A stretch of DNA of 64,000 bases from Pagrus major (lineage: Eukaryota > Chordata > Actinopteri > Spariformes > Sparidae): NCBI RefSeq assembly GCF_040436345.1, contig NC_133236.1:16137466-16201465 (forward strand). The letters are read 5' to 3'. This document shows positions 51,841 to 64,000 of this stretch, one piece after another. The position numbers were made by a program, and so were the translations under genes. Under the pieces are notes generated by a model. The model was not told where the DNA came from and did not search any database. It worked only from the letters and a program-made list of their open reading frames with translations. Position 1 is the first letter of the stretch, and each line of letters starts with the position of its first letter.

Positions 51841-52017
51841 TACATAATAATAAAGACGACACAGCTAACAGTCAAGTTAGTGACATTGTCTCCTTGAACG
51901 GTCACCAAAACCTGTAACTTAAACATTGTAGAGCTGCTCCTGTATATTAGCAGCTCACATAACTGACAAACTCTCTCTTCACATAACTGCGGTTGACAAT
52001 ATGAGCAGATTTACTTC

Positions 52018-52200
52018 TTTAGTCCCGCTCTGTGCCAAGCTGGCAGCCATGTTGGTGTTGGTGACGTATGTTGAGCGAGACAATGTAGTTCACTGAGCAG
52101 TTTAACACAAAACTGGATGGTATTTTACTTTTTCTACGACAAACGGCAACTTTCTTGACTTGGGAAATTATCTTTGAAATTCACAAACATATGTAATTCA
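52018..52200 (+). repeat. Dispersed repeat, family C (second copy)
   Basis: Forward relative of 6185-6350: gccatgttggtgttggtgac, gtagttcactgagcagttta, acacaaaactggatggtatt, then aaattcacaaacatatgt. It sits just upstream of aida. Confidence 0.6.
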
Positions 52201-52729
52201 TGGCACAACTCAAACGGGATCCGACAGCATCATCGTCTTGCTCGACAGACGTCACCAACACCAACAAGCCCGCGACCTTGGCACAGAGCGGTACAAAAAA
52301 GTACTTTATCTGTACTGGATACTCCTTTCAGCCGAGTACTCACTCAACCCTAATGTAAACTCTAGCTCATTTATATGGTGATAAAAAAAAAAATCCGTCT
52401 GCACCTTTAAATTAAACCCCACTTGACCACTTTGTTTCCCCGCTGCAGCGCTGTACACCACCGACATCCTGTTGCCGTCCACCCGGGCGACCCCACGTAC
52501 CAAAACACGCGCACCCCGAGCTCCGGGCGGGACTTCCTCTGTATTGCGGATGCGATATTAGGGTGAGCAGGCAGAAAGGGCTTGGTCGGGGTGTCACTGG
52601 TCTATCTGTGCGCCTTTGGACAGCAGATAACCGGGCTGACGACGCCGCCGCCGCCGCCGAAGCCCCGTAGATGAATCTCCTCCTCGGCTATGCTGCCCTG
52701 AGAGCGCCGCGAGTACCCGCCCTGCCAAC

Positions 52730-52885
52730 ATGTCTGATGTCAACAAGACTATTCAGAAATGGCACGCCAGTTTTAGGAAAGGCACAGACTTTGACTCGTG
52801 GGGACAATTAGTGGAGGCTATAGATGAGTACCAAATGTAAGTTGCATTCAACATGTGTGTCCTCTCTCTCTCTCTCTCTCTCTCT

Positions 52886-52923
<38 letters not shown>

Positions 52924-55900
52924 CTGCAGCAGCATGTTTCTCTTTCCTCTTAATCCACCCCTGTCCTGGAGGTGACCAGCATGTGGGTTGCATGGTGCTT
53001 CACAAGAAGAAGTTGTCGCCTCTCTCTGAGCTGTCAGTCAGTAAACAAACCCTAACCCATCCATGACGTGATGTGGCAGTTGTTGCAGAGGGAGCAGTGT
53101 GCATGTTGCATCCCAGATCCATCCACCTCCACCTCCACCTCCACCACCACCACCACCAGCTATAGTTCAAGGAGTCCTTCCCCTGATCCTGTCATGGAAA
53201 ACCATCCCGAGCTGAATGTTACATTATGTGTCATGCAGTGCAGAAAATGGGCCAGTATTCCTCAAGAGTGTTGGGAAATAGTGAGCCACACCCTCTCATT
53301 GTTAAGGGTGGGTGTCATCTGTGCAGTGAGGAATGTTTCCTGCGTTTCATCACCGTCTCTGCAGATGTTTCAACACCTGATCTGCTGTGTCACCTAATTA
53401 AAACCTTGATCTGAAATTAGACAAGACTAATAATACAAAGATAATCTAGATCCTGACATCTTATTTTTCTTGACCGCCAGGGGGCGCAAACCTACATGAT
53501 GTAGCCACCTTACAGTACAAGTTTTTTACTGCAGAGCTTTAACGCACTTCTCTGTTGTTGTTGTTGTTATTGTTGTTGTTCAGTCTGGCGAGACAGCTGC
53601 AGAAAGAGGTCCAGTCTACAAATTCAACAGACTTCACAGAGGAGCAGAAGGTAATCATTACATCTGGATTCAACCTTTTGTACAGAAAAGTAAAGTTCTG
53701 CATAAACTAAGAAGTGTTTTTGTTCCTGTTTTAAAGAAAACTTTAGGAAAGATTGCAACATGCCTGGAGATGAGAAGTGCCAGTTTGCAGGTTTGTGTTT
53801 TGTGTCATAAATGCACATTGTCATATCTGGGAGCAAGTTGATTTATTTATAGAGCACAAATGTTGCCAAAGTGCTTTAAATAGAGATAAAGATTACAATC
53901 AAATAAGATGAAGTGTGGTGTCAGTATGTAAAATCGTGAGGCCGTTAGAGCTGCAGCGATTAAGCGATTACATGTCAACTATTTAATATAACTATTTTGA
54001 CAATTGATTTATCAGTTGGAGAAATTTTTATAAGAAAAAAGGTAAAAAATTCTCAGTTTCCAGCTTCTTAAATGTGAAATCTCTCTGGTTTCTTTACTCC
54101 TCTATGACAATAAACTGAATATCGCTGGTTTGTTGACAAAACAAGACATTTGAGAATCACTGATTTTGAAATTTTAAAGACCGAACAACTAATCGATTAA
54201 TCGAGAAAGATTATCAACTGATTAAAGAGCAGTGAAAATAATCGTTAGCTGCCGCACTAGAGGTCAAAGGTCCAAACCTTTTTGGTGCTCCCCTCAGAAA
54301 GTGATTTTTAAAATATGTTGCACAACAAGTCTTCTCCAGGACACCAAACTTTATTCAAATTTTAAGCTATTTAGTGTCCATCAACCATCGTGATAAAGAT
54401 GTGAGGAAGTATCCTCAAAGTTATCTAGATTTTTTTATGTAACTGTGTAGTTAGTTCATTTTCTGTACATTTTTATCCTCCTGGTTGAAATCCTGATCAG
54501 AACCTGTCAAGGATATAATTTTGTTTGAAGAAATTTCTACCTTTTATTTTATTGAAATTGTAATGATTAATATTATTATTATTAGTGCAAGAAATGTCAC
54601 TGAACTGGGAGGAGAGGTGAGATTATTATTAATGGTCCAGTTTACTCATTGCTTTGGTGTCTGTTTCTCTATCAGCCATTGCAAAGGCATATTTTCTTAT
54701 GAATTTTGTAAAGACGTAAATAATAATCATTGATCTCCTCCTCTGTAGTGCACACAGTCAAAGGAGGATTTCAAGTTAGAAGAACTGAAGAAACTGGAAA
54801 CCAGTAAGTATCAGGTGTTGTACTTTCAGACCTATAAAGCTGTAAAAGGACGAGCTCCCTCATATTTTTACAGCTTTATTTCTGACTCTCTGGGTGATGT
54901 GCACTTTAATTAAACTGAAGTAGAGGTTACTTGTAATCCTGCTGTCATGACTGGGTATTCTGATCTACTAACACCTCACCTTTCTCCTTTTCTTGACAGT
55001 AATTCAAAATATACTGACCTACAACAAAGAATTCCCCTTTGATGTGCAGCCAGTGCCCTCAAGGTAAATATCAGAAGACAAAAACACTCTTTAGTCAAAT
55101 TGTTCTCAACCTGTAACAATGCTTAATTTTGCAGGAAGTGATCACAAGCTAAAAAGATACTAAACTGCTAGTCTGAAACGCTCTCTCGTCTTCTGGCATG
55201 GTTTGATTTAATCACAGGAATGTTTGAAGTTTTATCTAATCTGCAGATGAAGTGATCAAACTTGCCGTTTCTCTCTGCCAGGAAAATCCTCGCTCCAGGC
55301 GAGGAGGAGAACCTGGAGCTGGAGGAGGAGGAGGATGCTGCGGCAGGAGCTGGTTCTACAGAAGCCTTCCCCCCACGAGCCCCCGGTACTGTTCACATGT
55401 CGATAACAGTTAATCAAACGCTTGATCCGTTGTGTCATGTCGTCGCGTTGTCCTGTCTTTGGAGGGCTGTTTGACTGTGTGTCTTTTTGTTCTCTCCATC
55501 GGTGCTGTGCATGGCTTCATCGCTCATTCCTGCCTGCTTCATTTGCAGCTTCGCAAGGTACGGCGTTATCGACCGGCAGCATCTGAATTAGTTCTCTACT
55601 GAATGAGAGTCAAACCTTTCAGTGGGAATAAGCAGCCTGTTGCTGCATTGACAAAAATGTGAATGGATGATATGTAAAGTTAGTGACAAAGCATCATTTG
55701 TTTGATTTGTTTAAATTGTCTTGGGAGTGGGATTTTTTTTGGCTGGATTCTTAAAAAATCTGGCTCGCTCTTACTAGTTTCTCTAATGTAACGGCAGCTT
55801 TAAAGAGTCAGATATTTTCCTTTGGTGGAAGTTGGTGGAGACCAAAAACAGCTAAAAGCAGAGTAAATATTCATCAGGTGTACAGAAACATGAATCCAGT

Positions 55901-57651
55901 GCTCAGGTTGTTTCATGTCTGCATGATGTGGTAACAGGCAACTGCCAGCTCACAGGTCTGACAGAACATCTTTATGTGGTCATTACATGTCTGTATTTTG
56001 ACTTAAAAATAAATGACTGCGACCTAATGTCTGGTCAGAAAACCTCATTATCATGTAAGAAAGAAAACTTCAATGGGAAAATACATCGAAAGCTAGCAGA
56101 CTAGAAGCTAATAGAAGCTAACCCTCACACTGAAAATGATCTGCTATTGGCTAATCTTTGGTCCCAGGTGATGTCATCACTTATTGTTATGGTAACTGTT
56201 AATGTCTGTACCCTTTGTCCTCTACAGGTACCTTGTTGCCACGGTTACCCTCAGAGCCTGGGATGTCACTACTTACTATAAAGATTGAAAAAATTGGGTT
56301 GAAGGATGCCGGCCAGTGCATCGATCCTTACATGACCATTAGTGTCAAAGGTAATGATCTCAGACCGTCCGGCACATTTCATATGTGTGTGTTGTTTGGG
56401 TTAAAGTGAGCAGTTTTGTGACGGCTGCTGGTCTCAGATTACGGCCACACCCTTTTCTCTGCTGTGGTGGTTCCTCAGCTCTCTCACTGTCTTTTTTAAG
56501 AAAAGTTACTCAAATGCCAAGACAGTTCTTGTTACCGTTGTGCAAAAGCAAGAGCGTGTTCTGTGTTTTTGTGCCTGCAGATTTAAATGGTATAGACTTG
56601 AACCCAGTGCAGGACACCCCTGTAGCCACCAGGAAGGAAGATACCTACATTCATTTCAGTGTGGACGTGGAGATCCAGAGACATGTGGAGAAATTACCAA
56701 AAGGTAATAAATGACATTGAATTTCGACATTTCTAACATCACAAAAGATCTTACATAATTTAAAGGAGCGATTTGTAAGATGTGGTCAGAATTTAAGTTT
56801 AAAACATATTAAAAAAACAAAAAAAAGGTGTAGAGGTGTAAAGAAACAACAGTGGTGACATTATGTTTATGCTGATGCCTGACTCACTCTTCCGCTGCTT
56901 TACACCTCTCCTGTTCCTGCCTGCCGCGTCTTTTCGTCCTCTGAGTCATAGTCAGAGCCGCTGTAAATCGCCTCCATACTGTATCCCCTGTCTTCAAACT
57001 GGCATCTGTCGGTCTCAGAGGCCATGTTCAGTCCAAGTCCGGCGATCCACGGATAACTGAGCTACTTGCAAACAGCAGCTTGTTACTCCAGCCACAGATA
57101 GCTACAGCAAAGAGTGTAGTGAGCAGCAGTAAGTGATATGCTGCCCCCCAGAGTTTTCTGGCCATTTCACCTTTAAACCATAAACTGACTATCTTCCACA
57201 GGTTTCTTATGGTTTACTGCCCAGAAGTCTTAGGAAATTACTACTTTGAAAAATGAATTTGTCGACTGTATGATGATGATGACTGTGTCTCAAAACCAAC
57301 GTTAATCCTCCTATTTATGTTGTTAAACCTGCTGTACATTCTTCCAGGAGCAGCTATATTCTTTGAATTCAAGCACTACAAACCTAAAAAGAGGTTTACC
57401 AGCACAAAATGTTTTGCCTTCATGGAAATGGACGAGATCAAACCCGGCCCCATCGTCATTGAACTGTGAGTCGACTGTATTTGTCTGAATGATTTGAGCG
57501 ATACCTTTGTTGTGAAACATGAAGTATTCACTGTACCTTCTCGAATTCCAGCTACAAGAAGCCAACAGACTTCAAGAGGAAGAAACTGCAGCTTCTAACA
57601 AAGAAACAACTCTATCTCCATCTTCATCAGACGTTACACAAGGACAGCTAA
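52730..57651 (+). CDS. aida: Axin interactor, dorsalization-associated protein
   Basis: Known to bind Axin, disrupt Axin dimers and limit Axin-driven JNK signalling in dorsoventral patterning. Ten coding exons: 52730-52836, 53584-53650, 53737-53790, 54749-54803, 55000-55063, 55282-55385, 56228-56350, 56581-56703, 57348-57465 and 57552-57651. All phases agree, giving 304 residues (human about 306). The N-terminal helical domain shows ASFRKGTDFDSWGQLVEAID and TLGKIATCLEMRSASLQ. A Glu-rich linker follows LAPGEEENLELEEEED. The C-terminal C2 domain (~residue 155 onward) shows TLLPRLPSEPGMSLL, GLKDAGQCIDPYMTISVKDL, IFFEFKHYKPKKRFTSTKCF and DEIKPGPIVIELYKKPTDFK, and the protein ends HLHQTLHKDS. The ATG is in a caacATG context just after a CpG-rich leader with a (CCG)n run. 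A possible 9-nt extra exon lies in intron 6. Confidence 0.96.
52862..52922. repeat. (TC)n(CA)n microsatellite in aida intron 1
   Basis: A TC run at 52862-52886 passes into a CA run to 52922, starting 25 nt after the exon 1 donor (GTAAGT). A (CCACCT)n/(CCA)n tract follows at about 53118-53158. Confidence 0.95.
55549..55557 (+). other. aida: Candidate 9-nt microexon of aida
   Basis: CTTCGCAAG is bounded by a pyrimidine-rich acceptor (..cctgcttcatttgcag) and a GTACGG donor. Joined between exon 6 (ends CCC G) and exon 7 (starts GT ACC) it keeps frame and inserts Ala-Ser-Gln before Gly-Thr-Leu-Leu. Three TGC motifs lie within about 20 nt upstream, as in SRRM4-dependent neural microexons. Confidence 0.45.
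56763..57178. repeat. Dispersed element with TTAAAGG / CCTTTAAA ends in aida intron 8
   Basis: It begins taaaggagcgatttgtaaga and ends tggccatttcacctttaaac. The interior has gctacttgcaaacagcagct and a gagtgtagtgagcagcag block familiar from teleost repeats. Confidence 0.55.
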
Positions 57652-59680
57652 GTCAGAGCACGCCTCGAACTTTGAACCACCTCGTTTAATCTGTCTCTTG
57701 AATCCACATCCAGCAAAATGTGGTGCTCCACCTCATCACATCCAGCAATACTAAAACAAGGTTGTAGTCATTTTTTCCCATGAGTATATGAAGAAAGTAA
57801 AGAGAACTGAGCCAAACAGTCACATCCGCTCAGACTGCCACATTAGTTTTACATTTTTGTATTCTTTGATTTTGTTTTCGATGTCTGTTGCAGGAAACGG
57901 TTCTCAAAACCTTTAAATTCATTTTCATTTCACTAGTCAGAGATACAGGAATTTCATACTACAGCAGGGTTATGTTAAGAAAGTCAAACCACCTCATCTC
58001 CAGTCTTCCTTAGCTCGCTGATTTTGGGAAACGGGACACAATGTGAGTTATTGCAAGTGCTTAATTTGAGTCTTGATGGAATTTGACTCACTCTGATTCG
58101 GGTTTGTGCTGTCGGACTTTGGACTCCCAAGTTAAATTTAGCAAAACATTAAAAGCAACTGAAGTTGCTAAACTGCAATGCAAAGCCATTGAATAAATAA
58201 CACGCAAACAGAGACGACAGTGTTTGCTACATCGAGCTACCAGAAGTCACTAAGTTCTGTCATAGTCCAGAAGGGTTTCAGGAGTTTGGAGTGTGCCATA
58301 ATTATAGACTTTTATAGTGTTTAATTATTACCAATTAAATCAGTTAATTAAAAAAGTTATTAAAACTATTAATGTGTCCGCCTACATAAACATCTCACAA
58401 TTTGTTTGTTTTCTGCTTTAACATTCTCAGTTTCCATTTTGTGATTTCTTTAACATTAACCAACGTTAACTGATTTTACTTTTGGCCACTTGGTGGCAGC
58501 GGATACCAGCTGTAAATACAACACTGACATATCACCACCTTTTTAAAGCCCTCTTGCCCTTGTGGGCTACTGTAGAAACAAGAAGGCGCGACATGGCAGA
58601 AGAGGTCCTGCATCCTCTGTAGCTATAAAAGACTGGATGACTGGTACTCGTAGGTAGCGTACAAATCTCTAAATAAAGAGTTGCGTTTACATTATGGCGA
58701 TCATGAAATGGAAACTGTAAATTGATTATAATTACACATAATAATCATAAGAAGAATATTTAAACGCTAAAAAAAGTTAATAATTGCCCTGGTGGCACAC
58801 TCAGACTCTATAAAGAGGTGTTAAGTCATAGACAGTATTCAACTCAGCAGTGGCATTTATATTTTAAATAAACAGTGGGTTTAATTTTTATTGGCTTTGT
58901 CAGAATATTTCACAAGTTGTATTTTAAAGCCAGCAATTAAGCAAATGTTTGTTTAAGCCCAGAATTAATACCATTATGAGCCAGTAACAATTAAATGCCC
59001 CCATATTTCTGATGGCCTTCACATGCCAGTGTTCAAGCTTCAGTATGTATTGGATAAAGTATGTTTAAATACGAGCAGTATGTTTTAAATAAGAGTAAAT
59101 TGGATGCAGCATGGGTTGCATGCTGTGGACGTGTATCCTGTATTCAGTGTGAGCGGCCCAGATGTTTAACACCCACTAGGATGTGTTTTTTAATCGAGTG
59201 TTACTTCACAGATCAGATGTTTTATATGCGGTTAAACTTGATCAGTGCTCACATGCAGGATGCAGGAACTGTGCTTTTGGTCTGACTTTTTAAGAAGCGA
59301 GAGAGATTTCTCTTAAATTGCTACCCAGAAAAGCCCACTACTTTTATTTTGAAATGACACGTCACCCTGTTATAAAGGGCTGTTAAGGATGAAGTTGCAT
59401 GTAGCTTTATGTTTCCGTTCTAACTTTGCAGATTCACTAAAACATCTACATTGTAATATTTGATTTCAGATTTTTATTTTTGTAACGTCACAATATTCAG
59501 GACTGTAAATTAACTGTAAGATACACTAACCGATGAGTATATACAGTAACTGTGTATGTATGAAGCACTATGATGTGGTAGGACTGAGACCTGTGGAGCG
59601 TTTTAGTTTTGATGACAGACTGAGGGGAATTGTATCAAACATTTACAATGCTTTTAATTTCTAATAAACTACAAATGAAG
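57652..59680 (+). other. Probable aida 3' UTR
   Basis: About 2 kb of noncoding sequence follows the stop. An AATAAA at 59663-59668 followed by GT-rich sequence is a good candidate polyadenylation signal. No other ORF here is supported. Confidence 0.5.
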
Positions 59681-60328
59681 CAGTTCGGTGGATGATTTCA
59701 TCGTTTTATTTGGATTCATTTAAATAAAATGCAGTGGATTCAGCAATATTATAAGCCCCTCGAACTTGTTGTATTTCTCTATCAAGGACTGAGGATTGTA
59801 AATATGAATTCAAGGCTTTAAACAATCCTCTATGTCTAAAACTATGACTTTTGTTTTTCATTCTCTCTAAAAGGCTTCAGTTTACTTTATTTCTCAATCT
59901 GATGTACTTCTTTCTCAAAATAATGATATTGTTGATTGGCAGGCCAGGCTGTTTCTTCAGGCTTGCTAATACTAGTATTTTTTATTGGTTTAAATGTCAT
60001 GAGCTCTTAAGAAACACACCCTCTAATGGCAGTATTAAAAGGTAAGTTCACTCAAACTACAAAAAACCCCAAGCAATCGTATTTTTTTACTTGCCTCTTG
60101 TTGCAGCTAGCCAGGCAAACAACCAACACTGCTCACAGAACACAAATAAATACTAAATCCCGTTAAAATTAAATCATAAAACAACATAAGGATGTAATTT
60201 CCTAACAGTTTTTATTGTGCAATATAGTTTTATGTTGTGTTCTATGGCTTTATTTTACGAGCCATGTTCTGCCGCTGGTGTTGGTGTATTAGGAAAGAGC
60301 TGTAGAACGCTGTAATTTACAGAAGCAC

Positions 60329-60673
60329 TAAGGAGCAAGTGAAGGTTTTTTTCTGGTGATCCGTTTTCTAAGTCTGATCTCTCCTGTGTTTATGACTTTA
60401 GAACGGGTGAAAAGAAAGTTTTGCCAGGATAATGTTTAAGTTAAGTTCCTTACAAATTGAGTGGAAAAAAATTCCGGAGGAGAAAAAAACGTGAACGTGG
60501 CTTCACACATGAAAAAAAGATTCTGAAAATATTTTCGTCACGTTTTCACAGATCAAAAGAAATTAAGGAACTTGAAAAGACAAATTATCCTGGCAAAACT
60601 TGACATGACACAGGACAGAAAACACTTCGAAAAAGGATCACTATAAAAGTAATTTCGTCACTTGCTCCTCAGG
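60329..60673. repeat. Fold-back element with ~150-bp imperfect inverted arms
   Basis: The left end taaggagcaagtgaagg is inverted at the right as gtcacttgctcctcag. The arms share gttttgccaggataat / attatcctggcaaaac and aagttccttac / ttaaggaacttg. It lies between the convergent aida and mia3 genes. The rest of 59680-61960 shows only short random ORFs plus the likely mia3 3' UTR. Confidence 0.7.
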
Positions 60674-61959
60674 GCTTCAACATTAATTTCCAGTAATTTA
60701 AGTATAAATAAATTGAACTTTGAGGAAGTTCTGAAATTCCCCTCTCCCCTTTGACCTTCACCTCAACCCAACTGGAGCTGGATGGAATTTCATTAGTGGT
60801 GCTTAATAACATTAAAATAATTTAGCAGTAACACATCGCTACAAAACAAGGCAGAAATCTTTGATCTTAAAATCTGGCCAAGTTAAACCAGTTGTCTGCA
60901 TGGCTCAGTGGAAGAAAAGAGACAAGATTTTTTTGGGTTATTTGGGTAAACTGATCCTTTGAGCCTCTTACATCTATCTATCTATCGTAATCTATCTAAA
61001 TATAGCTTCACTCAGTGTTTTGGTCATGCGACAATGTGCCCTAATGCCCCAGATTTGATGTAATCGCTCACAATGCCAGACAAGGAAATGTCCGACCTTT
61101 TAAGTACTACAATAGACCCGTCCATGGGAGCTGTATCTCTTTGAGCTATGGGACCATGGTTCCACGTGTTTGGATCAAAGTGATAGATTATCTTAAACAA
61201 AAAAGCCAAATAGATGGACAGATATCTCAAATTATTACTGATATTCTACCAGTGTTTGTTTCTGCTTCTCACGAAACTCAATGATGATCATGAGCAGAAC
61301 TGAAGTTGGTGTATGAGCACAGATGTATGCCTTATTTTTTCAAATAAAGCAAAAGCCTTAAGACACGTTGAAAAATAGAGCCTGTGTGAAAAGCATCTTG
61401 TGAACTGCACCCACTTGATAACATAACACTGACAGCTTTTACATTCTTTATTATTAAAAGTTCTACCAACATAGTAAAATAAGTTATACATCTGGCCATC
61501 AAATTACACATTTTGCTTTACAGTCGGTTCTAGCGCAACAGCTTTGGGAAATGATGGTATTCCTGAAATGCTCGAAGCTAAACCTCCCTCCTGTTTCTCC
61601 TTTTTTAAAATAATTTCCACAGGAAATGACATTAAAAAATTCGCCCCTTAAAAATCATTGCTATATAATTTTTTTAAAAGATCAACAGAAATGAAAATCC
61701 TCTGGCTTATAATGAATTATTATTGCACAATAAGCTGTTTATAAAAGTGGTAACCCTCTTTAACTCATATTCATTCAGACACAATTATTGATGATGCTTT
61801 AATTAAGGACCATGTTTTTTTTTTGTTTTTTTTTAATAAACATAATTTGCGTTTTTTCTTTTATAACTGAAATAATCATGACCTATGTCTCTGGATCTTG
61901 GTTGTTAATGTGATGCTTTCGGGGTAAGTTCAAGTCCTCTGCCGTAGCTGGCGGCATTT

Positions 61960-63583
61960 TTAAGGCTTGACCATGGCTGGCCTCGCTGAGTCCTGAGGGG
62001 CCTCCTGCTTCACATGCAGGTCCTGTCCGGGGCCGCTGTGAGCTCCTGCTGAGTTCTGGAGGGCATCGTGTGCAGGCTGACCGTAAGCATCACCATGTGC
62101 AGGATGGGGAGGGACACCTGGAGGCAGGTTCATTGGTGGGCCCGTGTGGTCACGCGGTCCTTGGTAGCGCATGTCAGGAGGGATGGGTGGACGTGGTCCC
62201 ATAGGTCCACGGACAACTGGACGGAACAATTGTGAAGAGAAATATTAATGATATGATGGGGATAGACGGGCCGAAAAACGTTGACAGCAAAAATTAACCA
62301 ACAGACTTTTCTTAGTTCATTTGTAACCTATATTTGGGTCTTAGCACTCAAACTAACCAGCACTACTCAGTGGTGTGATGATGTGTTGGAAAGAAAGAGC
62401 AGAACGCACCGTGTGGCGGAGGCACCGGTCCAAAGTGATGAGGCGGAGGGGGACGGAAGTGTGGCATTGGTGGACCCCTTGGATCAATGACATGTCCAGG
62501 GCCTGGCCTGGGGTGGAAGGCATGTCCATTGGCAGGTCGAGGCCCAAACTCTCCTCCCATTGGTCCAGGCAGGGGCATGCCTGGGTGTCCGTTGGCTGGA
62601 AGTGGAGGCCCATGAGGACCAGGCGGGAAGTGATAGAGGCCGGGTCGTGGAGGTCTGTAAGGTCCAGGAGGTGGCAGACGGCCGTGGGGTCCAGGAGGGG
62701 GGAGCTGGTCATGGGGCCCAGGGCCGGGTGGAGGTCCTTGGACCATGGGGCCTGGCGAGTCCCTGATCGGAGATGCTAGGAAGGATCCAGGGCCCTGAAG
62801 AAGACAGATGAAAGCAAAAAAAGGGAATTTGTTAGTCCTGTGAGTGATGGATTAAAATATCAGTCATGCAGTGAAGATCCACAAACCAATTTACTCCCAA
62901 CAAATAGTGCATTTTGCCAGGGCTCAATCACGTGACCAGTAACCACACACCATGATTATTTGGATGAAAAAAACAAACCACACACATTTATTTAACCTCT
63001 GACACACATACTTGCAACATTCACAGTTCCTAAAAATTTCCAAGACACATTTCATCTTAAGTTTAGACCCATTCAGTGCTGTGAGGAGAGGTGAAACCAC
63101 ACGCTCAGCCCAAAAAGTTAAGTCATCCCCAGTGAAGCAAAAACGCCTTGAACCTCCTCCCAGATGCAGCTTTAGGGAAGAGGGGGTGCTGGCATACACC
63201 TCCACACCTGGACTGAACAGCCTCTATACTCACTGGCTCTGGACTCTCTGTGGAGGCCTCAGCCTGTGTCTCTGCTTTTATCTGTGGATCTACTGCTTGT
63301 GTCTGTTTTAGAGCAAGGACATACATAACGGACATGTAGGTAGGCAAATATAAAAATGAGTCTGATCAGGTTAGAAAAACACTTACAGATATGTCCATGT
63401 TGGCAGGTGAGGAGCTACGGGGGCCCATCATGTCTGAAAGAGGAGAAACAGCACAGTGTTGGAGGTAGGTACAAAGGAAAAGGTGAACTCTTTAGAAAAC
63501 AGAGACTGCAGAAGACATACCCATCCCAGACATGTGTTTGTTGTCAGGGTAACGGCCATGTGGGTCTGATGGAGGTCGTGGAC
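61960..63583 (-). CDS. mia3: MIA SH3-domain ER export factor 3 (TANGO1), last five exons, partial
   Basis: TANGO1 spans the ER membrane at exit sites and loads procollagen and other bulky cargo into COPII carriers. Only the cytosolic C-terminal proline-rich region is here. Exons on the minus strand: 63521-63583, 63387-63433, 63234-63302, 62410-62794 and 61960-62216 (TAA at 61960-61962). All junctions are GT/AG with consistent phase. The translation runs RPPSDPHGRYPDNKHMSGM, then MMGPRSSSPANMDIS, TQAVDPQIKAETQAEA, then a Pro/Gly-rich block (QLPPPGPHGRLPPPGPY, MPHFRPPPPHHFGPVPPP) and the tail GPGQDLHVKQEAPQDS..MVKP. Repeated PPP motifs are what binds Sec23 in this family. The assignment to mia3 rather than mia2/cTAGE5 rests on the tail-to-tail aida neighbour. 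The SH3, membrane and coiled-coil exons lie beyond the right edge. Confidence 0.82.
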
Positions 63584-64000
63584 CTGAGGGGAGAGGAAAA
63601 CAAGATTCAATGAAGAAGGACATCTCTCAATACTAGAGCACTTTTCCAGGAAAGACGCAGATGTAAAAGAGAAATGCAGAGGAAACTAAAGGGAAAATGT
63701 TGGTCATCTCTACTCGAGGACAATCTGAGAGGAACGAAGTGTTCTGGATGAGTTTAAAGCCCCTGAAAACTTTTGAAATTTAATTTTCTTTAATTCATTG
63801 CTACAAAAGCCAGGATCAAAAGGTTATACCTGAAAAAGAAAAACCCAACCACTTTGGCTAATCTGCTTCATCAGGACGCTTATGCTTAGACTAAGAAGCT
63901 GAATGAGAAAACATGTTTTTAGGGGCTTTAAAAGAACTAAAAGGTGAAGCAAATTTGAACAGCAACACAAGAAAAGATCCTCCACAATACACACATTTCT

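Noticed and set aside
52753-53066. ORFs encoding Cys-Val or Thr-His runs
   Set aside because: Translation of the (TC)n(CA)n microsatellite in aida intron 1.
62281-62779. Plus-strand ORFs of 69-134 codons
   Set aside because: Antisense of the proline-rich mia3 exon; CCN/GGN-rich codons leave opposite frames open.

Overview
The window is vertebrate nuclear DNA and almost certainly comes from a teleost fish, probably a percomorph. Genes are split into small exons with GT/AG junctions. The encoded proteins are clear orthologues of known vertebrate proteins. The intergenic DNA is full of short inverted-repeat elements of types common in percomorph genomes, as I recall them. No bacterial, phage or CRISPR features are present.

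Layout. (1) 0.7-5.3 kb, minus: 5' end of nfkbie (IkB-epsilon); the downstream ankyrin exons lie off the left edge. (2) 9.35-15.0 kb, plus: complete two-exon tmem151b. (3) 21.8-25.5 kb, minus: complete tcte1/drc5, an LRR subunit of the axonemal nexin-dynein regulatory complex. These three keep the order and orientation I recall from human 6p21. (4) 29.4-38.9 kb, plus: a head-to-tail tandem duplication. Each unit carries one long uninterrupted ORF (960 and 892 codons) that I do not recognise, with a compact promoter in front and a fold-back plus a ~135-bp tandem repeat behind. (5) 41.5-49.9 kb, minus: complete nine-exon rnf8, the FHA/RING ubiquitin ligase of the DNA-damage response. (6) 52.7-57.7 kb, plus: complete ten-exon aida. 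(7) 62.0-63.6 kb, minus: the last five exons of mia3/TANGO1 (proline-rich COPII-binding tail). The aida and mia3 genes are tail-to-tail, as I recall from human 1q41.

The best candidate for something undescribed is the tandem ORF pair. The paralogues differ mainly by four copies of a 17-residue Ser-rich repeat (10 versus 6). The rest of the protein looks like a degenerate series of helical modules. Both copies sit behind an identical cluster of six TCF/LEF-type CTTTGAT sites, a perfect CRE, NRF1-type GCGCATGCGC sites, an E-box and TATA-like boxes. The core of the unit is far more similar between copies than the outer flank, which suggests gene conversion or strong constraint.

Other points of interest are a candidate 9-nt in-frame microexon in aida, a Ser/Asp-rich rnf8 tail with a SUMO-interaction-like motif, a perfect kappaB site upstream of nfkbie, and a long-TIR transposon remnant carrying an HTH-like ORF between rnf8 and aida. 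All exon boundaries were read by eye from splice signals, reading frame and remembered family sequences; no alignment was run.
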